Shown here one piece after another: positions 45,346-57,359 of a stretch of 64,000 bases of DNA; position 1 is the first letter of the stretch, and the number at the start of each line of letters is the position of its first letter. Source of the DNA: Massospora cicadina (Eukaryota; Entomophthoromycota; Entomophthoromycetes; Entomophthorales; Entomophthoraceae); NCBI GenBank assembly GCA_022478985.1, contig JAKSZP010014891.1, forward strand, positions 1 through 64,000, read 5' to 3'. The translations under genes and the position numbers were made by a program. The notes under the pieces are model-generated. The model made no database searches. It saw only the letters and a list, made by a program, of their open reading frames with translations, and was not told where the DNA came from.

Positions 45346-46173
45346 TGTAAGGAGAGCGTTTGAAGCTCCCCTTTCCAGAGAGGTAGTGTGAGATGCACAG
45401 CCACACTGCCAGGGATCTAGTCATTAGTAAGATGGTAAACAGAGCACCGTAGAGGGTGCTGGATCAAAGCAACCCAAGGAAAGGGTGTATAATGAGGTAT
45501 ATTAATTGATAGCAAACAAACAACAATACTTAGGTGGACCCAAAGGGGAGTCCATAAACAAGCGGATATCTGTGATAGAGTGCTTGGGTGTCTCAATCTG
45601 GAAGGGAACAGGGCGGCACAATGGTGCACCAGATATGTAGTTTATTTTGTGAATATAAAATTGGCTAATGTTATTAGAGACCTCCATGAGGAGGTATGCG
45701 CACAGGTTCGCCCGAGGAACCATATTAAAAAGTGTAAACTGACAGGGATTTTTATTAAGGAAGCCGATTAACAAGGAGATTGGTCTCAAGGAAACATACT
45801 TAAACAATAAAGGGCATTGGCCATGGTATTTCTAGCTAAAGGTCAACTGAACTTAAGTTATTGATTTTAAAGCAAAGCTTACCCAATTTAACAATGTCAA
45901 AATCAAACAGGATTGAAACCCCATCCACCAAGCAACCAAATTGAACTTATGTTATCAATTATATAGCTAATGCGTTTTAACGCCATTAATGTAACGCAGG
46001 GCCAAGCATCATGCACATCCCCATGACCAACCTAAGCATATCACGCCTGAACCCAGCGTTGGTCTATATATGTTTGAGGCCAGGAGTGTCTGTCAACTTA
46101 TTCTTTTTGGTCTCCTGACGACCAGCTTTATACTTACAGTTGGTTCCCTAAATCATGTCATTAAGCCATGACA
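45346..46173 (-). repeat. 5' LTR of E
   Basis: 828 bp, minus-strand start TGTCATGGCTTAATGAC at 46173, matching D's TGTCATGGTTGGATGAC, end CGCTCTCCTTACA at 45346. Pair of the split 3' LTR. Small ORFs inside (45502-45807, 45580-45771) are not genes. Confidence 0.9.
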
Positions 46174-46855
46174 GTCTATCTGCAAATTAATTTAATGAGA
46201 AGGGGTCCATTGGCTAGATAAGCTTGGATATTTCTGGCCCAGACAGTCAAAAATTATGTCTAGTATTTAGAAAGATTGACTTTTAAATAGATGCATATGT
46301 AGACTCATTGAGGGGTAAAGTTTTATTTAGAAATATAAATGGATAAATTAACTAGAAATATATTTAGATAAATTGCTGTGATGCTCTAAATACTAGATCA
46401 ACATTCTAGAATGAAATTGGAAGGGTTCAGAGAAATTCTAGAATTCTCAGAGAATGCTGAGCAGATGCTTAAACACTATAAGGTCTGCAGTAATAATGTC
46501 CCCCAGCACTAAAAATAGCACTTAAAATGTTGAAAATTTTACTTTGTTTTCAACAATTTAATGAGCATATAAGCTAATTTCAGATATATTACTTATCAAA
46601 ACATTTCTGGGATAACCAATTACTGGCCTATGGATTATACCTCATATTTTGATAAGGCCATAGCAGTCTTGTCTGCACTTTCCGGTGGACATTCCATGTT
46701 GCTGATGACCAGAATTGCACTTACATACTAAAAGGAGTAATTTCAAGATATACATCAAGCTAATGTACAAAAATCTCTTCTTTAGCTACTCTACTGTTTA
46801 TGGTCAATAACTTAGCCCTTCTTCCCAACTGCTTTGAAGTAATCTGGAGAGACTT
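46174..46855. other. Spacer between E and I
   Basis: AT-rich unique sequence. I see no gene, SINE or LTR in it. Confidence 0.5.
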
Positions 46856-48150
46856 TGTCATGGAAACGGAAGATAAATCTTAGACTGGACTGCCAGTTGG
46901 GATGCAAAAGCATTCAAAAGGCAAGCCAGAATGCCAGGGGCATTGTCTCTTGAACAACGTTAAAATAAACTGAGAGATCAGAAACAACGGAGTGCAGATG
47001 GGCCGCCAATGTAAAAAGCAACCCAGTGAAAAACTAAGCTGAGATAGCCCCAGGGCCAATGGGCTGGGGCGTAGGGGGTTGTGAGACTGAAAAAAATAGA
47101 TAAAGGCCTTGACACAACAGGCCTAATTGACTATGTTGGGTATCAAAGCCAATAATATGACTGAGACAAACCAGTTGATATGTGGGACGTGGGGAAATAG
47201 TGCAGATGTCACGGGGTTCAGCAAGAAAAATTAAACTTAAATAATAAAATTTGGGCACTGGAATATTTTTATTAAATTAAAAATAAGAGAATTGACCACC
47301 AATTTTCACAGTGTGTTATGACTGCTTAAATAGATGATCAATTTTGAGGAATAGCTTAGGAAAGCATAGGATTGGGGACCTCAAGATTTGATCTAACCCA
47401 GCAAACTTTGAGCAAGAGGGGAAAAATGAACTCTTTTCTAACTGACTTTGAAAGTATCAGCAGCAGGCTGATTTGCTGTTGGTTTGTCCACGGACGCCCA
47501 AATTGCAGATTATTTTGGCTTCAATGACTAGAGCGAAGACGTCTCACCTAATGGGTAGTGGGAACCTCCCAAGGCCACCCCACATAGAGGCGGCCCAAAG
47601 AGCTCAGGAATGGGTTTGGGTGCCAAATCCGCCTGCACCTGGTCACTCTGGCATCCATTTTACCAAGTGAGAGATGTCAGATGAAGATTTTGATGCTTTT
47701 GGGAAGGGTTTTGAAATGGCGGTAACATTTCCCAATGGCTAATGCCATCTGCGAGATTTTATAAAGGTTTAACACCAGACGCTTTGTTGGCCAAAAGTAC
47801 CTGCCCAGCAGCCTTTGTTGCTGAATGTTTTGGTCTCTTGTAAGTTGATTCCAAAGGCTCATTACCATCAACTTCATTAGATCCCATTAACACATGAGGA
47901 TGCTGACTCTCCATTCGCTTGGCAAAAATTCCATTGATTTGCAGTACCAATTGAGCTGAAGTTAATGCTGCGATGAGTGGCGGGGTCCTCAAAGAGTAAG
48001 CTCTTATCACCGCTCAAACACCACATGGGTAAGGTCGCCCTGGGAAATGAGAGAGGCAGCTGGCCTTCTCAAACCCTTTTTGATGGGAAAGGGAACGTCA
48101 CCTGGTCCAAGCGGGAGGCGCTCCCTGGACTTAAATTATCCTTCCGTTTC
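46856..48150 (-). repeat. 3' LTR of I with polypurine tract
   Basis: 1280 bp, pair of 52081-53362. Minus-strand purine-rich GGGAAACGGAAGGATAA at 48136-48152 precedes TTTAAGTCCAGGGAG. A TATA-like TATTTAAG (47325-47332) lies about 31 nt before GGTGGTCAATTC (47290-47301), the self-primer position. ORFs inside (47034-47258, 47473-47670, 47759-48010) recur in the other LTR and are not genes. Confidence 0.87.
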
Positions 48151-48199
48151 CCAAAGGGAGCTTCTTACCAAGATTTGAGCTAGGGCCACATTCTTATAG

Positions 48200-51100
48200 G
48201 CCTTGCGCAACTTGATTGCCATCAGTGTAGCAATTTTGGGGGAGGGCAGGGAGCATCCAGGTGGGTAGTGTGGAAAGCTTTGACAGGCTCTGAGCAGTTA
48301 TCACAGTCCTAAGCGCCGACCCAGGTATTTTTGTAGGCTGGATAGCCTTTCCATGCAACTAGATATTGGACTGATCTGCATGACTTGTGGGAAGCCAGGA
48401 TGACCTCTATTTCAGTTTCCTCCATGCCCTCGATCATGATGGGCTCTGGTTCTGAGGAGATTTCCCCTTGAATGGGGATAACTGAGACACATGGAAGACC
48501 AAATGTTGCTTCCAGTGGGTTGGGAGTTTCAAACAAAAGGCACCATTCTCTTAGTCTTCTTCCACCAAATGAGGACCAGAGCGTTTACTTGCAAACTTGT
48601 GCGAGGGCACCTGCATATTCAAGTGGTTTGTGTTGAGCATGACGTGTGAACTTACCTTTATTTTGTGCACCAGGAGCTGCTTCTGATCCATGAATCGTCA
48701 TAATCACTTATGGTCTTAGCCAAGTGCTCCGGAATCAATAACTATTTGGCGCATATGTGATGAGCATGATAAGCTGCGGCTGGTACCACTGGGCAAAGGC
48801 ATGGACCAAATGAATTTGATGGATTATATCCCAAGGTCGCTTCATATGGGGGAGAAGCCTGTAGACGTATGTGTTTCAATATTATACACAAACTGGGCAA
48901 GAGGGAGGTAGTCCGCCCAGGTATCCTGAGCGGCTTAACGTAAGATAGCAGGTACTGCTCCAAGATCTTATTGACTCATTCATTTTCTCCATCCAACTGT
49001 GAATGGTACATGTGGAGCGGCAGGGCGTAATATTCGAGATTGCCAAGAGCTCATTCCAAAACCATGCCATGAATTGGTTCCCAAAGTTACTGAAAGTTTC
49101 CTACGGGAGTCTAAACATTGAAAGCATATGGCGCACGAATAGGCGTGCAGTTATTTTTTTAAGAAATGGTGGAGAGACATGGGATGAACAGGGAGAATTT
49201 AGTGAAGCAGTCTTCAACCATCATGGCCGCTGTAAACCCCCTGGAGCTTGGTAGCACAACAATAAAATCCACAGACAAAGATGTTCATGGCCCCTTTGCC
49301 TGCTGAAAAGGGTGAAGAAAACTATTACTTCCAGACCTGTCCAATTTGACCTATGCGAAAATCACACAGTCACCAATCCATGCTGGGACATCCTTGGACA
49401 AGACTGGCAGTTAAAGTACGCTTCACTAAATTGATGCATTTCTTATTCCCCAGGTGACCAACTGCAGGGGGATCATTATGAGCCTGAATGACTTTAGCTC
49501 AGGGAAGGGGAGGAACACGCACCTGTGACCTAAAATGGATGAGCCTATCAGCCAGAGAATTGAAAGAAAGCTTGAATAAGTGAGGGACAACTGCTCCAAA
49601 AGTTCCACCCCTTCCGCACATGCTGTCTGTGCTGCTATGCCCACGAAGTTAAAGGTGTGTCTGGAGCTAGATCATCTTCCAAAACCGCGAGATGGACAAA
49701 GGCCAAGATTTGAGTGGGGGGAATGACCGTGACAAGATCCACCTTGTCTGAATCAGCTGGGCAAAGTGTGGGATTGCAACTCAATAAATTGGGAAGGACA
49801 TTCAGTGCTTCCTTCACAAAAGCATATTTAAAGTTAATGCTGCATAAATCCTGTTATGTTTGGGTATGTCAGTGTTACAACTTCTGTGGCTCACGTAAAT
49901 AAAGGAGAGCTTAATGATCTATATGTGCAGTCAACTCGTGCTTAGATACCTGCAAGAGATACCGCCAGTGGGTCAAGGCCCAAGCCACGGCTGCCAACTC
50001 CTTGTTGAAGATGTCTCAGGATTGCTCAGTAGAAGAAAACTTTTAGGAAAATAAGAAGCCAGGTGTTCCAACCCATCGTGCTCTTGAAGCAAGACAGCCT
50101 CTACTGCAGTTGAAGATGCATTGAACGCTACAATATAGGTATTGGAGGGATTCACTTTCTTAAGGATGAGAGGCAACAAAAATACCTCTTTAATTGAATT
50201 GAATGCCTGCTGGCACTTGGGCGTTCAGCAAAAGGGAACGTTTTTGCCTGTGAGTGGATGGAGAGGGTGGTTAGCTGTGAGAGCGCGAGGGAAGACTTTT
50301 AAGGAACATGAAGGTACCTAAGAAGTTTCTCAATTGCTTTTGAGTTGTTGGGGTTGGCCACTTGCAAATGTCATCCAATTTGCTTGGCGGAATGGCATAC
50401 CCATCTTTCAAGACAAGGTTTCCCAAAAAAGTAACTTCTTCCCAATTAAAACTCGCATTATGATGGATTGACAAACAAACAAGCCTTATGCAGGGAAGCC
50501 ACTACCTCCTTCAAAACCTTTGCATGTTGTTTGGGGGTGGGAGAATGTGCTAGGATATTAATAATATATTCAGCCGCACAGGTAAACCTGAGGTCCCCAG
50601 GAACACTATCAATCATCCTTTGGAAGTTTGCAAGCGCATTATTCAGCCCAAAATGCATTAATAAAAATTGGAATATGCCACATATTATCTGGATAGTGGT
50701 AAGTCATTACTGACTTTCCTTCAACCAAACCTAATTAAAGGCGTTGATTAGATTGAGTTTTGAGAACACTCACAACTTGGCAATGGCTTGGCTGATTGTC
50801 TGTTTCAATGGCAGTGGATAAGGGTCGTGGACCTTGATGTTCAGGTGGCCATAATCCACGCAGGGACAAAGGATACCATCTGCCTTCTTGGCAAAAACAA
50901 TGGGGGAGGCAACAGGGTAGTCTCATTGAACAACCAACCCTTCTTGAGCATGTCATCTAACCATGCATTAAGGGCAGCCTCCTCCTCCATTATATGCGGG
51001 TACTGTGGGCTGTTTATGTTCACCACCTCCACCATAGTCCAAAACTTCAAATCGAAGTCCATATGTGGGGGAAGGAAGTTAGCCTTTTTTGAAATAGAAA

Positions 51101-52000
51101 TGCTCTAATAGCCCATTAATGCAGCAGGAAAATCCATCGGAAAGACCTATGAAAGATATGAGGATAGTAGCCAATCTAGCTTTGAGCTTTAGTAAGAGTA
51201 TCTAATAAAGTGAACTCACCCTCCATCTGACCGTTGGAAAATGATTGCACGTTATAATTCAAGTGGATTTGAACATGCTTCAAAAGCCACCAAACCACAC
51301 TAAAGTCATCGGGATCACAAGATTAGGCATCACTGAGAAGTGATTGCAAAAAAACTGGTGAACTGAGAAAGGTACTGGGCGCCATACTTTATAGGATGGC
51401 TGGGAGGTTGACGTGGCGACTAAAACTGATGGCCCACAGGTCCAAGTCAAGATCCAGTTGCTGAGACAACTCCAGATTCATGAGGTTGTCCGCTGCTCCA
51501 GTGTCAACCAAGGCCTCAAAGGACACCTGGCGCGCCCCAATATGAATTTTTATTGTTAATAAAAAGTAGGCGTAATTATGTTTATTGGAGGATGCAGTCA
51601 TTTCTGCTGACACCAAAGAGATTGTAACTATATCAAGGTGAAGAACCTGTTCCTTTATAAGGTTAAAATTGGGGCGAACAAGGGGTTTGCATCCCGTCCT
51701 CTTCAGGCTGGACTTCCATTGACCTGCAGACAGGTGAGCTGAAGCAAACCAACTCAGACGCAGGGGCAGCGTCAGCGCCTGGAGCCAATACAGATACCGA
51801 TTTAACATCAGGATCAGAACATGAGGCCAATTCAGAAAAACCAATTATGAAGTTTTCGCTTTGAGGGCGGACCAATGGAAATTTGAGGTTAATGGAACAA
51901 TTTGATCATAAGAAGGATTTTTAAAAGCCATCCAGGAGCTGCTTATAGGATCAGCTATTGACCAGACAAATAACAGAAGGCAGGCTACCAACTGAATTTT
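48200..52000 (-). pseudogene. pol: pol of chromovirus I
   Basis: Protease 51844-51389 with EALVDTGAADNLMNLELSQQ. RT remnants 51062-50735 (YPHIMEEEAALNAWLDDMLK) and 50658-50458 (MHFGLNNALANFQRMIDSVP), palm motif changed to EYIINIL (50555-50575). Connection LRNFLGTFMFLKSLPS; RNase H TYIVAFNASSTAVEAVLLQE (50179-49973). Integrase is scattered over 49640-48740 with the core largely unreadable. Chromodomain IEVILASHKSCRSVQYLVAW (48415-48355) then KGYPAYKNTWVGA to 48309. Frames change many times. Confidence 0.85.
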
Positions 52001-52067
52001 CATATAGAAGTGGGTGACCACTGATTCATCCATCTCAACAAGGAGGGTGGAAATAGCTGGAAACAAT

Positions 52068-53362
52068 GGACGGTCAATTATGTCATAGCAACGGCAGATA
52101 AAGTTTAGACTGGCTTGCCAGTCAGGATTCAAAAGCACACAAAAGGCGATCCAGAATGACAGGGGCATTGCCTCTTGATCAATTGTAGAGATAGGCTGAG
52201 AGATCAGGAACAATGGAGTGCAGACGGGTCGCCAATGTAAAAGCAACCCAGTAAAAAACTAGGCTGTTGCAGCCCCAGGGGCCAATGGGCTGGGGCGTAG
52301 GGGGTTGTTAGACTGGAATAAAATAGATAAAGGCCTTGACACAACATGCCCAATTGACTATGTTGGGTATTAAAGCCAATAATATGACTGAGACAAACCA
52401 GTCGATATGTGAGCCGTGGGGACACAGTGCAGATGTCACAAGAGTTATTCAAGAGAAATTTGAGCTTAAAGTAAAAATTTGAGCACTGGAATATTTTTAT
52501 TGAATTAAAAATAAGATAATTGACCACCAATTTTAACAGTGTGTTATGACTGCTTAGATAGATGATCAATATTGGGGAATGACTTAATAATGCATGTTAT
52601 TAGGCCCTCAAGATCTGACCTAACCCAGCAAACTTTGAGCGAGAGGGTAAAAAATGAACTTATTTCTAACTGAATTTGAAAGTATCGGTGGTGGGCTGAG
52701 TCACTGTTGGTTCATCCACATATGCCTAAATTGCAGTTTTCTTTGGTTTCAATGACTAGAGCATGGTGTTTTGCCTGATGGGTAGCGGGAACCTCCCAAG
52801 GCCACCCCACATAGGGGAAGTCTCAAGATGTTGGGAACAGGTTTGGGGCGCCCAACCTGCCTGCACCCAGTAACTTTGGCATCCATATGACCGAGAAAGA
52901 GATGTTGGATGAAAAATTTGGATGCTTTCAGGAAGGTTTTAAAACGGTAGCAACATTTCCCAATGGCTAATGTCATCGGTGAGCTTTTCCAAGTATTTGA
53001 TACTAGATGCTTTTTAACCAAAAGTAGCGCCCAACGGGCTTTGTTGCTGAGGGTTTGAGGCTCTCAGGCCTTGATGCTGAATGCTTGTTGCCATCAACTT
53101 CATTCGACCTTAAACACCATGGGGATGCTGAATCTCTAATAGCTTGGCAATATTCACTTTATTTGCAGTACCAATTCGATCAAAGCTAATACTGGGATGG
53201 GTGGCGAGATCCTCAAAGGGTGAGCTGTTACCCACCGCTTGTCCACCACATGGGCGAGGTTGCCCTGGAAGACAAGAGGGTCAGCTGGTCTTCTCAGACC
53301 CTTTTATTGAAAGGAGGGAATGCTACCTGGTCCAAGTGGAGGGGGCGCTCCCCATAATTACA
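52068..53362 (-). repeat. 5' LTR of I and self-priming leader
   Basis: 1282 bp, pair of 46856-48135. After the LTR end TATGACA the leader reads TAATTGACCGTCC (52068-52080); GGTCAATTA in the LTR (52517-52525, minus) pairs with its first nine bases, with further near-matches. Confidence 0.85.
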
Positions 53363-53540
53363 GATCCTATTCATCTTTATTACCATAGTGGCCCACTTAC
53401 TCAGGGAGTTCTTATGAAAGGGGATGATATACTTTCAATAAATCAACTTTTTGTTACAGGGTGTGCCATCAGATAAAATTGGAGGGCCTTGTTCTTCTGT
53501 ATATGGGCTCTTTTGCATGGTTCCAAGCTTTCTACAACCA
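53363..53540. other. Short spacer between I and LINE J
   Basis: Unique sequence, presumably the LINE target. No target duplication could be matched at the other end of J. Confidence 0.4.
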
Positions 53541-53684
53541 TAATTTTATTTAACTGAGGCAAGCTGACTAGGGGACAGGCATTACCAAGTATGTGTGGAA
53601 AACAAAGATAAAAAATTAGGCACCCCAGGGTACTCAGGTTACCCCTGTTGCCAGCGGGACTGCCAGATATGGGGGGTTGGTGCG

Positions 53685-56600
53685 TTACTCTGAAGGGGTT
53701 TCCCCCGCTATGGAGCAGGTGTGAAGGAAGGGGTCTGTGAGGAGGAACCAAAGTGGGAACCACGATTCTATGAGCGCCTGTTGCCTTGGCCTCATATATC
53801 CATAGATACAGGCTTGGAAGTGCTCCAATAAGTGGACGTGGAACTTGTTGATAGCCCCATGGATGGTTGGGACCATGCCCTTGAACGCATCTAAGGCAAT
53901 GGTGTGGATTGTCCACATTGCAATGGGTATCATTAGGGAGCGGAGGGTAGATGAGATTGGTGACTTGATCTGGAGCGCGAGGAGGCTCTTTGATATAGAA
54001 AATTCCTGCTCGTTTTGGAGCTTAAGCAGGCGCGCGACTTCCTGACATATGGCATTAGTTGGGGGGCATGTTTATAGGCGGTGATGTAGGGAGCCCTCCC
54101 CTCCACATACTGCGCAGGTTGCGTAGAGGGAATTGGAGCAGTCCGCCATCTTATAGGTCCTTCTCAGACAGCGCCAGGCGTTGGCTCTTACCCTCGGCTG
54201 TAGGAGTGGGTAGTGCATCATTCTCTACACTGTCTTCTGTGTGGTTAAGTCGTAGGGGATGTCCAACACATCTAGGTATTTGATTCTAGCAATGGTTGGG
54301 GTCATAGCAAGCATGTCTCTCTGGGGGTGGTTTTCTGAATTTCTTAATTTGAAGTGGGGGCTGGGTCGTCCCCTTCCCTGCACAGTGCCAGTGTTCTCAA
54401 CGGTCCATCCCATGCAGCGGATGGTTTTGAGGATGCATTTGAAGTGAGGGAGGGTTCCATGCGGGCCTGTTGTGGTAGGGTGTTTAGCAAGGTATGATAG
54501 TAGTTTGGGTGGGCTATGTGAGTTGGTTAATTTGAGCGCCTGTGCGAAGTTAGTCCTCGCTGCCTTAAACCAGTGTTGTTGTGGGAGGTCTGGGGCAAGG
54601 ACTTCCTTTATTCAGGTACCCAGGATGCCGTTGGCGTGGCTCTCAAAATCTATTAGTCCCATGCCTCCGCTTGAGTGTGGGCCAAAGAGTGTTTCCATCC
54701 GTATAGGAGGATGGGATCTGGGCCACAGCCAGCTCTGGATGAGTGCGTGGATTAAAGTTATAAAGGTGGGTGAGAAGGCGATCGCATGGGCAGGGTACCA
54801 TAGTATTGGGAGGATGAGTGAGTTAGCAACTGTTACTCGCCCCGTTAGTCCTGGGGATCTTACCTTGAGGGAGGCGACGCGGTTGGATACCCGCTTTAGT
54901 AGGTTGCTTTCCATTATCTCAATGCCATATCCCCCTGTTTCCAGCCATATCCCAAGGTGGCAGACAGGCGTGGTGGTGGGAGGTGATGCAAAGGGTAAGA
55001 TGAATAGGTTTTTCCTTAATATGGGGGTGTAAGATTCTGGTTTTGTAGCCCAGTTGTTAGTGTACTTGCCTAAGAGAATGATTTCTGTTTTCCTTTTGTT
55101 GAGTGATGCGTTGCTCACCATGGAGTATTCCTCTAGGGTGCGTTCCAGCTTTTGGGCATCATTGTTGTTAGCTATTCCTGCCACGCAGTCATCCGCAAAG
55201 GCCAGTATCTTGACTGTTGGCTGGCCTTGTGTATTTATGCCCATGAGGCGTGAGTCAGTTACGCGGAGGAGGGGATCAAAACTGAAATTATACAGCAGTG
55301 GGCTGAGGGGGTCCCCTTGTTTGAGCCCTCTGTGTGGTGTGATCTTGTTAGTTAGAAATCCAGGGCCACATACAGCCATGGTTGCAGATTCTGTAAGGAA
55401 CATCGCCCATTTTATGAATCTGGGTGGGAGTTTGAAAGCGTGTAGGCATTCTTTTAGGTATGGCCAACTAACGCGGTCATACGCCTTTTCCTGGTCTAAG
55501 AAGACCAGGGCTCCAGTTGCTTTGGACTGACATATGTTTGTAACAGGGTGTATGTTGTTCCAGATGAGCGCCCTGGTATAAACCCAAACTGGTTGGGTGA
55601 CAGGACGTTAGAGGCTATTGTGCCAGATCTGGCTGCTAAAATTTTTGTTAGAATTTTTGTATCAGTATTAGGAAGTGCGATTGGACGCCAGTTGGCCAGG
55701 TCCAGTTTGTCACCCTCCTTATACAGGGTTATGACATATGATTCATGGCCACCAGGTAGGAGGCGTGTTTCCAGCAAGCACTGGTTCATAGACGCCAATA
55801 GGAGGGGGGCAATTTGCTAAAAATATTTTTTGTAAAATTCGTAGGGTATCCCATCAGGCCCTGGGCATTTCCTACATGGTGCACCGCGGATTGTATACCA
55901 AAGCTCCTCCAGTGTTATTAGATTTAATATATTGTAATCTGGCGGTGTGCTTTGTATTCCAGTGGTATTTATAAATTCTGTGATTTTTTGAGGGTCTGTC
56001 AGTGTATCGCGGTATAATTCAGTGCAATAAACGGTGTAATTCCGCCTTGACCTCCTCAGGGTCAGTTGCCACGGTGCTGTCAGTATTGTGGACCTGTGTG
56101 CATGTGGGCTGGTTGATGTGGGAGTGGAATTGGCGAAAGAAATATGTTGAAAATTTTTCGCCTTCTGTTATGAACTTACCTCTGTTTGATACTTTGATTC
56201 TATATTGGTGCTTAAAGATGAGGGTGTTTAGGCGGGCGGATATTTCCGCCCATTTGTGTCCCCAGTTGGGGCTGTAACTGGATCTTAGGGTATTTAGCTC
56301 GAGGTGGTCCAGTTCCGCCAAGGTACGCCTGATTGTGGCTGTGTTGGCGGTGTACTTACGTGATGCAAGATGTCAGGTTTTGTTGATTAGTTCCTTTTTG
56401 AAATTTGGCCAGGTTATAATGGGATCCGATGTGAATGGGGCTGTGAATTCTGTGTTTGAGGCCTTGTGTTCAACCCAGTCAGGTATTTCAGGTAATTTTA
56501 TGTTTTCTGGGTGTAGCTTTCTCCAGGGTGACACCTGTGCATGGGTTTGGGTTGGCAATAACTGCATCAAAACAAGTTGGTGGTCGGAAAAATTGACTTT

Positions 56601-57330
56601 TTTTGCTGAAAATTTGGAGATGCTTGATCATTGGGATTGCAGAACGAGGATGTGATTGATGCAGCTCATTGATATGAGCGCTTCCTCATGTATGTTGGGC
56701 CATGTCATGTGGGGGAGGAGTGGTGATCCGGGGGGGAGGGCATCCTATAGGCCAGGGGATGCCTTCATTGCACAGAATTTGATGTGCCCCAGTGAATATC
56801 CCCTGGGGTTAGGCCATCAGTCCATGTCAGGGTTATCCCAGCGGTTAAAATCGCCCAACAGGATGGTATCTGGTGGGAGGGTGAGTGTTGTAACGGTTTC
56901 AAAAAATTGTTTTCTCTCAGCTGCGGTGCACGGTGCATAGATGCATGCTATTGAGATTGTTTCCTCTTGGCATGTGATTGTTGCTACCAGGATGCAGCCG
57001 TGAAGGTATGATGAAGAGTTTGTAATTTTTAATTTTTTGTTATTTTGGATGATCACTCCACAGTGGGACATCCATACTGATTGTGATGGTGAGACCCTGG
57101 CTGACCAGGATCCTTCTTCCCCTTGTAGACAGTGGGTTTCTTGGATTACCAAAGATGTCTAAAGGGATTTTCGCAGGAAGTCCAGCTTTTTGGCTTGGGA
57201 CGTTTGAGCCCTGGATCCCATGATGTTTAGCGTCCCTATTGACACTGAGGTGCCCGCGGCGCCTCAGGAGTGGTTGGGAGGGCCCTTTGGCCCTAACCCA
57301 CCGCGGCTCATTTTGGCCATGCTCCACGTC
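53685..57330 (-). pseudogene. LINE J ORF2: endonuclease, reverse transcriptase, zinc motif
   Basis: AP endonuclease begins near 57220 (TLNIMGSRAQTSQAKKLDFL, with a stop after), then VIQETHCLQGEEGSW and IYAPCTAAERKQFFETV, ILLGDFN (57152-56817). RT: LANWRPIALPNTDTKILTKI and SPNQFGFIPGRS (55798-55560), LKQGDPLSPLLYNFSFDPLL and the catalytic ILAFADDCVAGIA inside the 263-codon frame 55403-54612. A CAVCGGEGSLHH...C motif near 54110-54065 is of the zf-RVT type, followed by the C-terminus to the stop at 53685. This nicks target DNA and reverse transcribes element RNA there. Breaks lie near 57165, 55800-56010, 54610 and 54060. Confidence 0.87.
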
Positions 57331-57359
57331 TGTATTCCAACTCTCTCAGTGACAATGTC

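Larger units (their letters stand above)
25040..46173 (-). mobile_element. Chromovirus E, outer shell of a triple nest
   Basis: Minus-strand element with 5' LTR 45346-46173, gag remnant, pol with chromodomain (41135-44600) and a 3' LTR interrupted by element F: its low part is 25040-25344 and its high part 40544-41132. Both parts align in order with the intact 5' LTR. Candidate target duplication GTGTA (25035-25039) and GTCTA (46174-46178), 4 of 5 matching. LTR ends TGTCATGG...CTTACA. Closely related to D. Decayed more than D: the RT catalytic YMDD reads YINN and the protease DTG reads DTR. Confidence 0.9.
46856..53362 (-). mobile_element. Chromovirus I, long-LTR Ty3/Gypsy element, gag mostly deleted
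   Basis: Two 1.28-kb direct repeats (46856-48135, 52081-53362) bound a 3.9-kb interior with protease, RT, RNase H, integrase and chromodomain on the minus strand. Proposed LTR ends TGTAATTATGG...TATGACA; candidate decayed target duplication GACTT (46851-46855) and GATCC (53363-53367), differing only by transitions. Interior between LTR and protease is only about 0.3 kb, so gag is nearly absent. The leader is complementary to its own LTR, as in D. Confidence 0.88.

Noticed and set aside
54472..55530. Plus-strand frames of 158 and 186 codons
   Set aside because: Antisense shadows of the LINE J reverse transcriptase, which has clear motifs on the minus strand.
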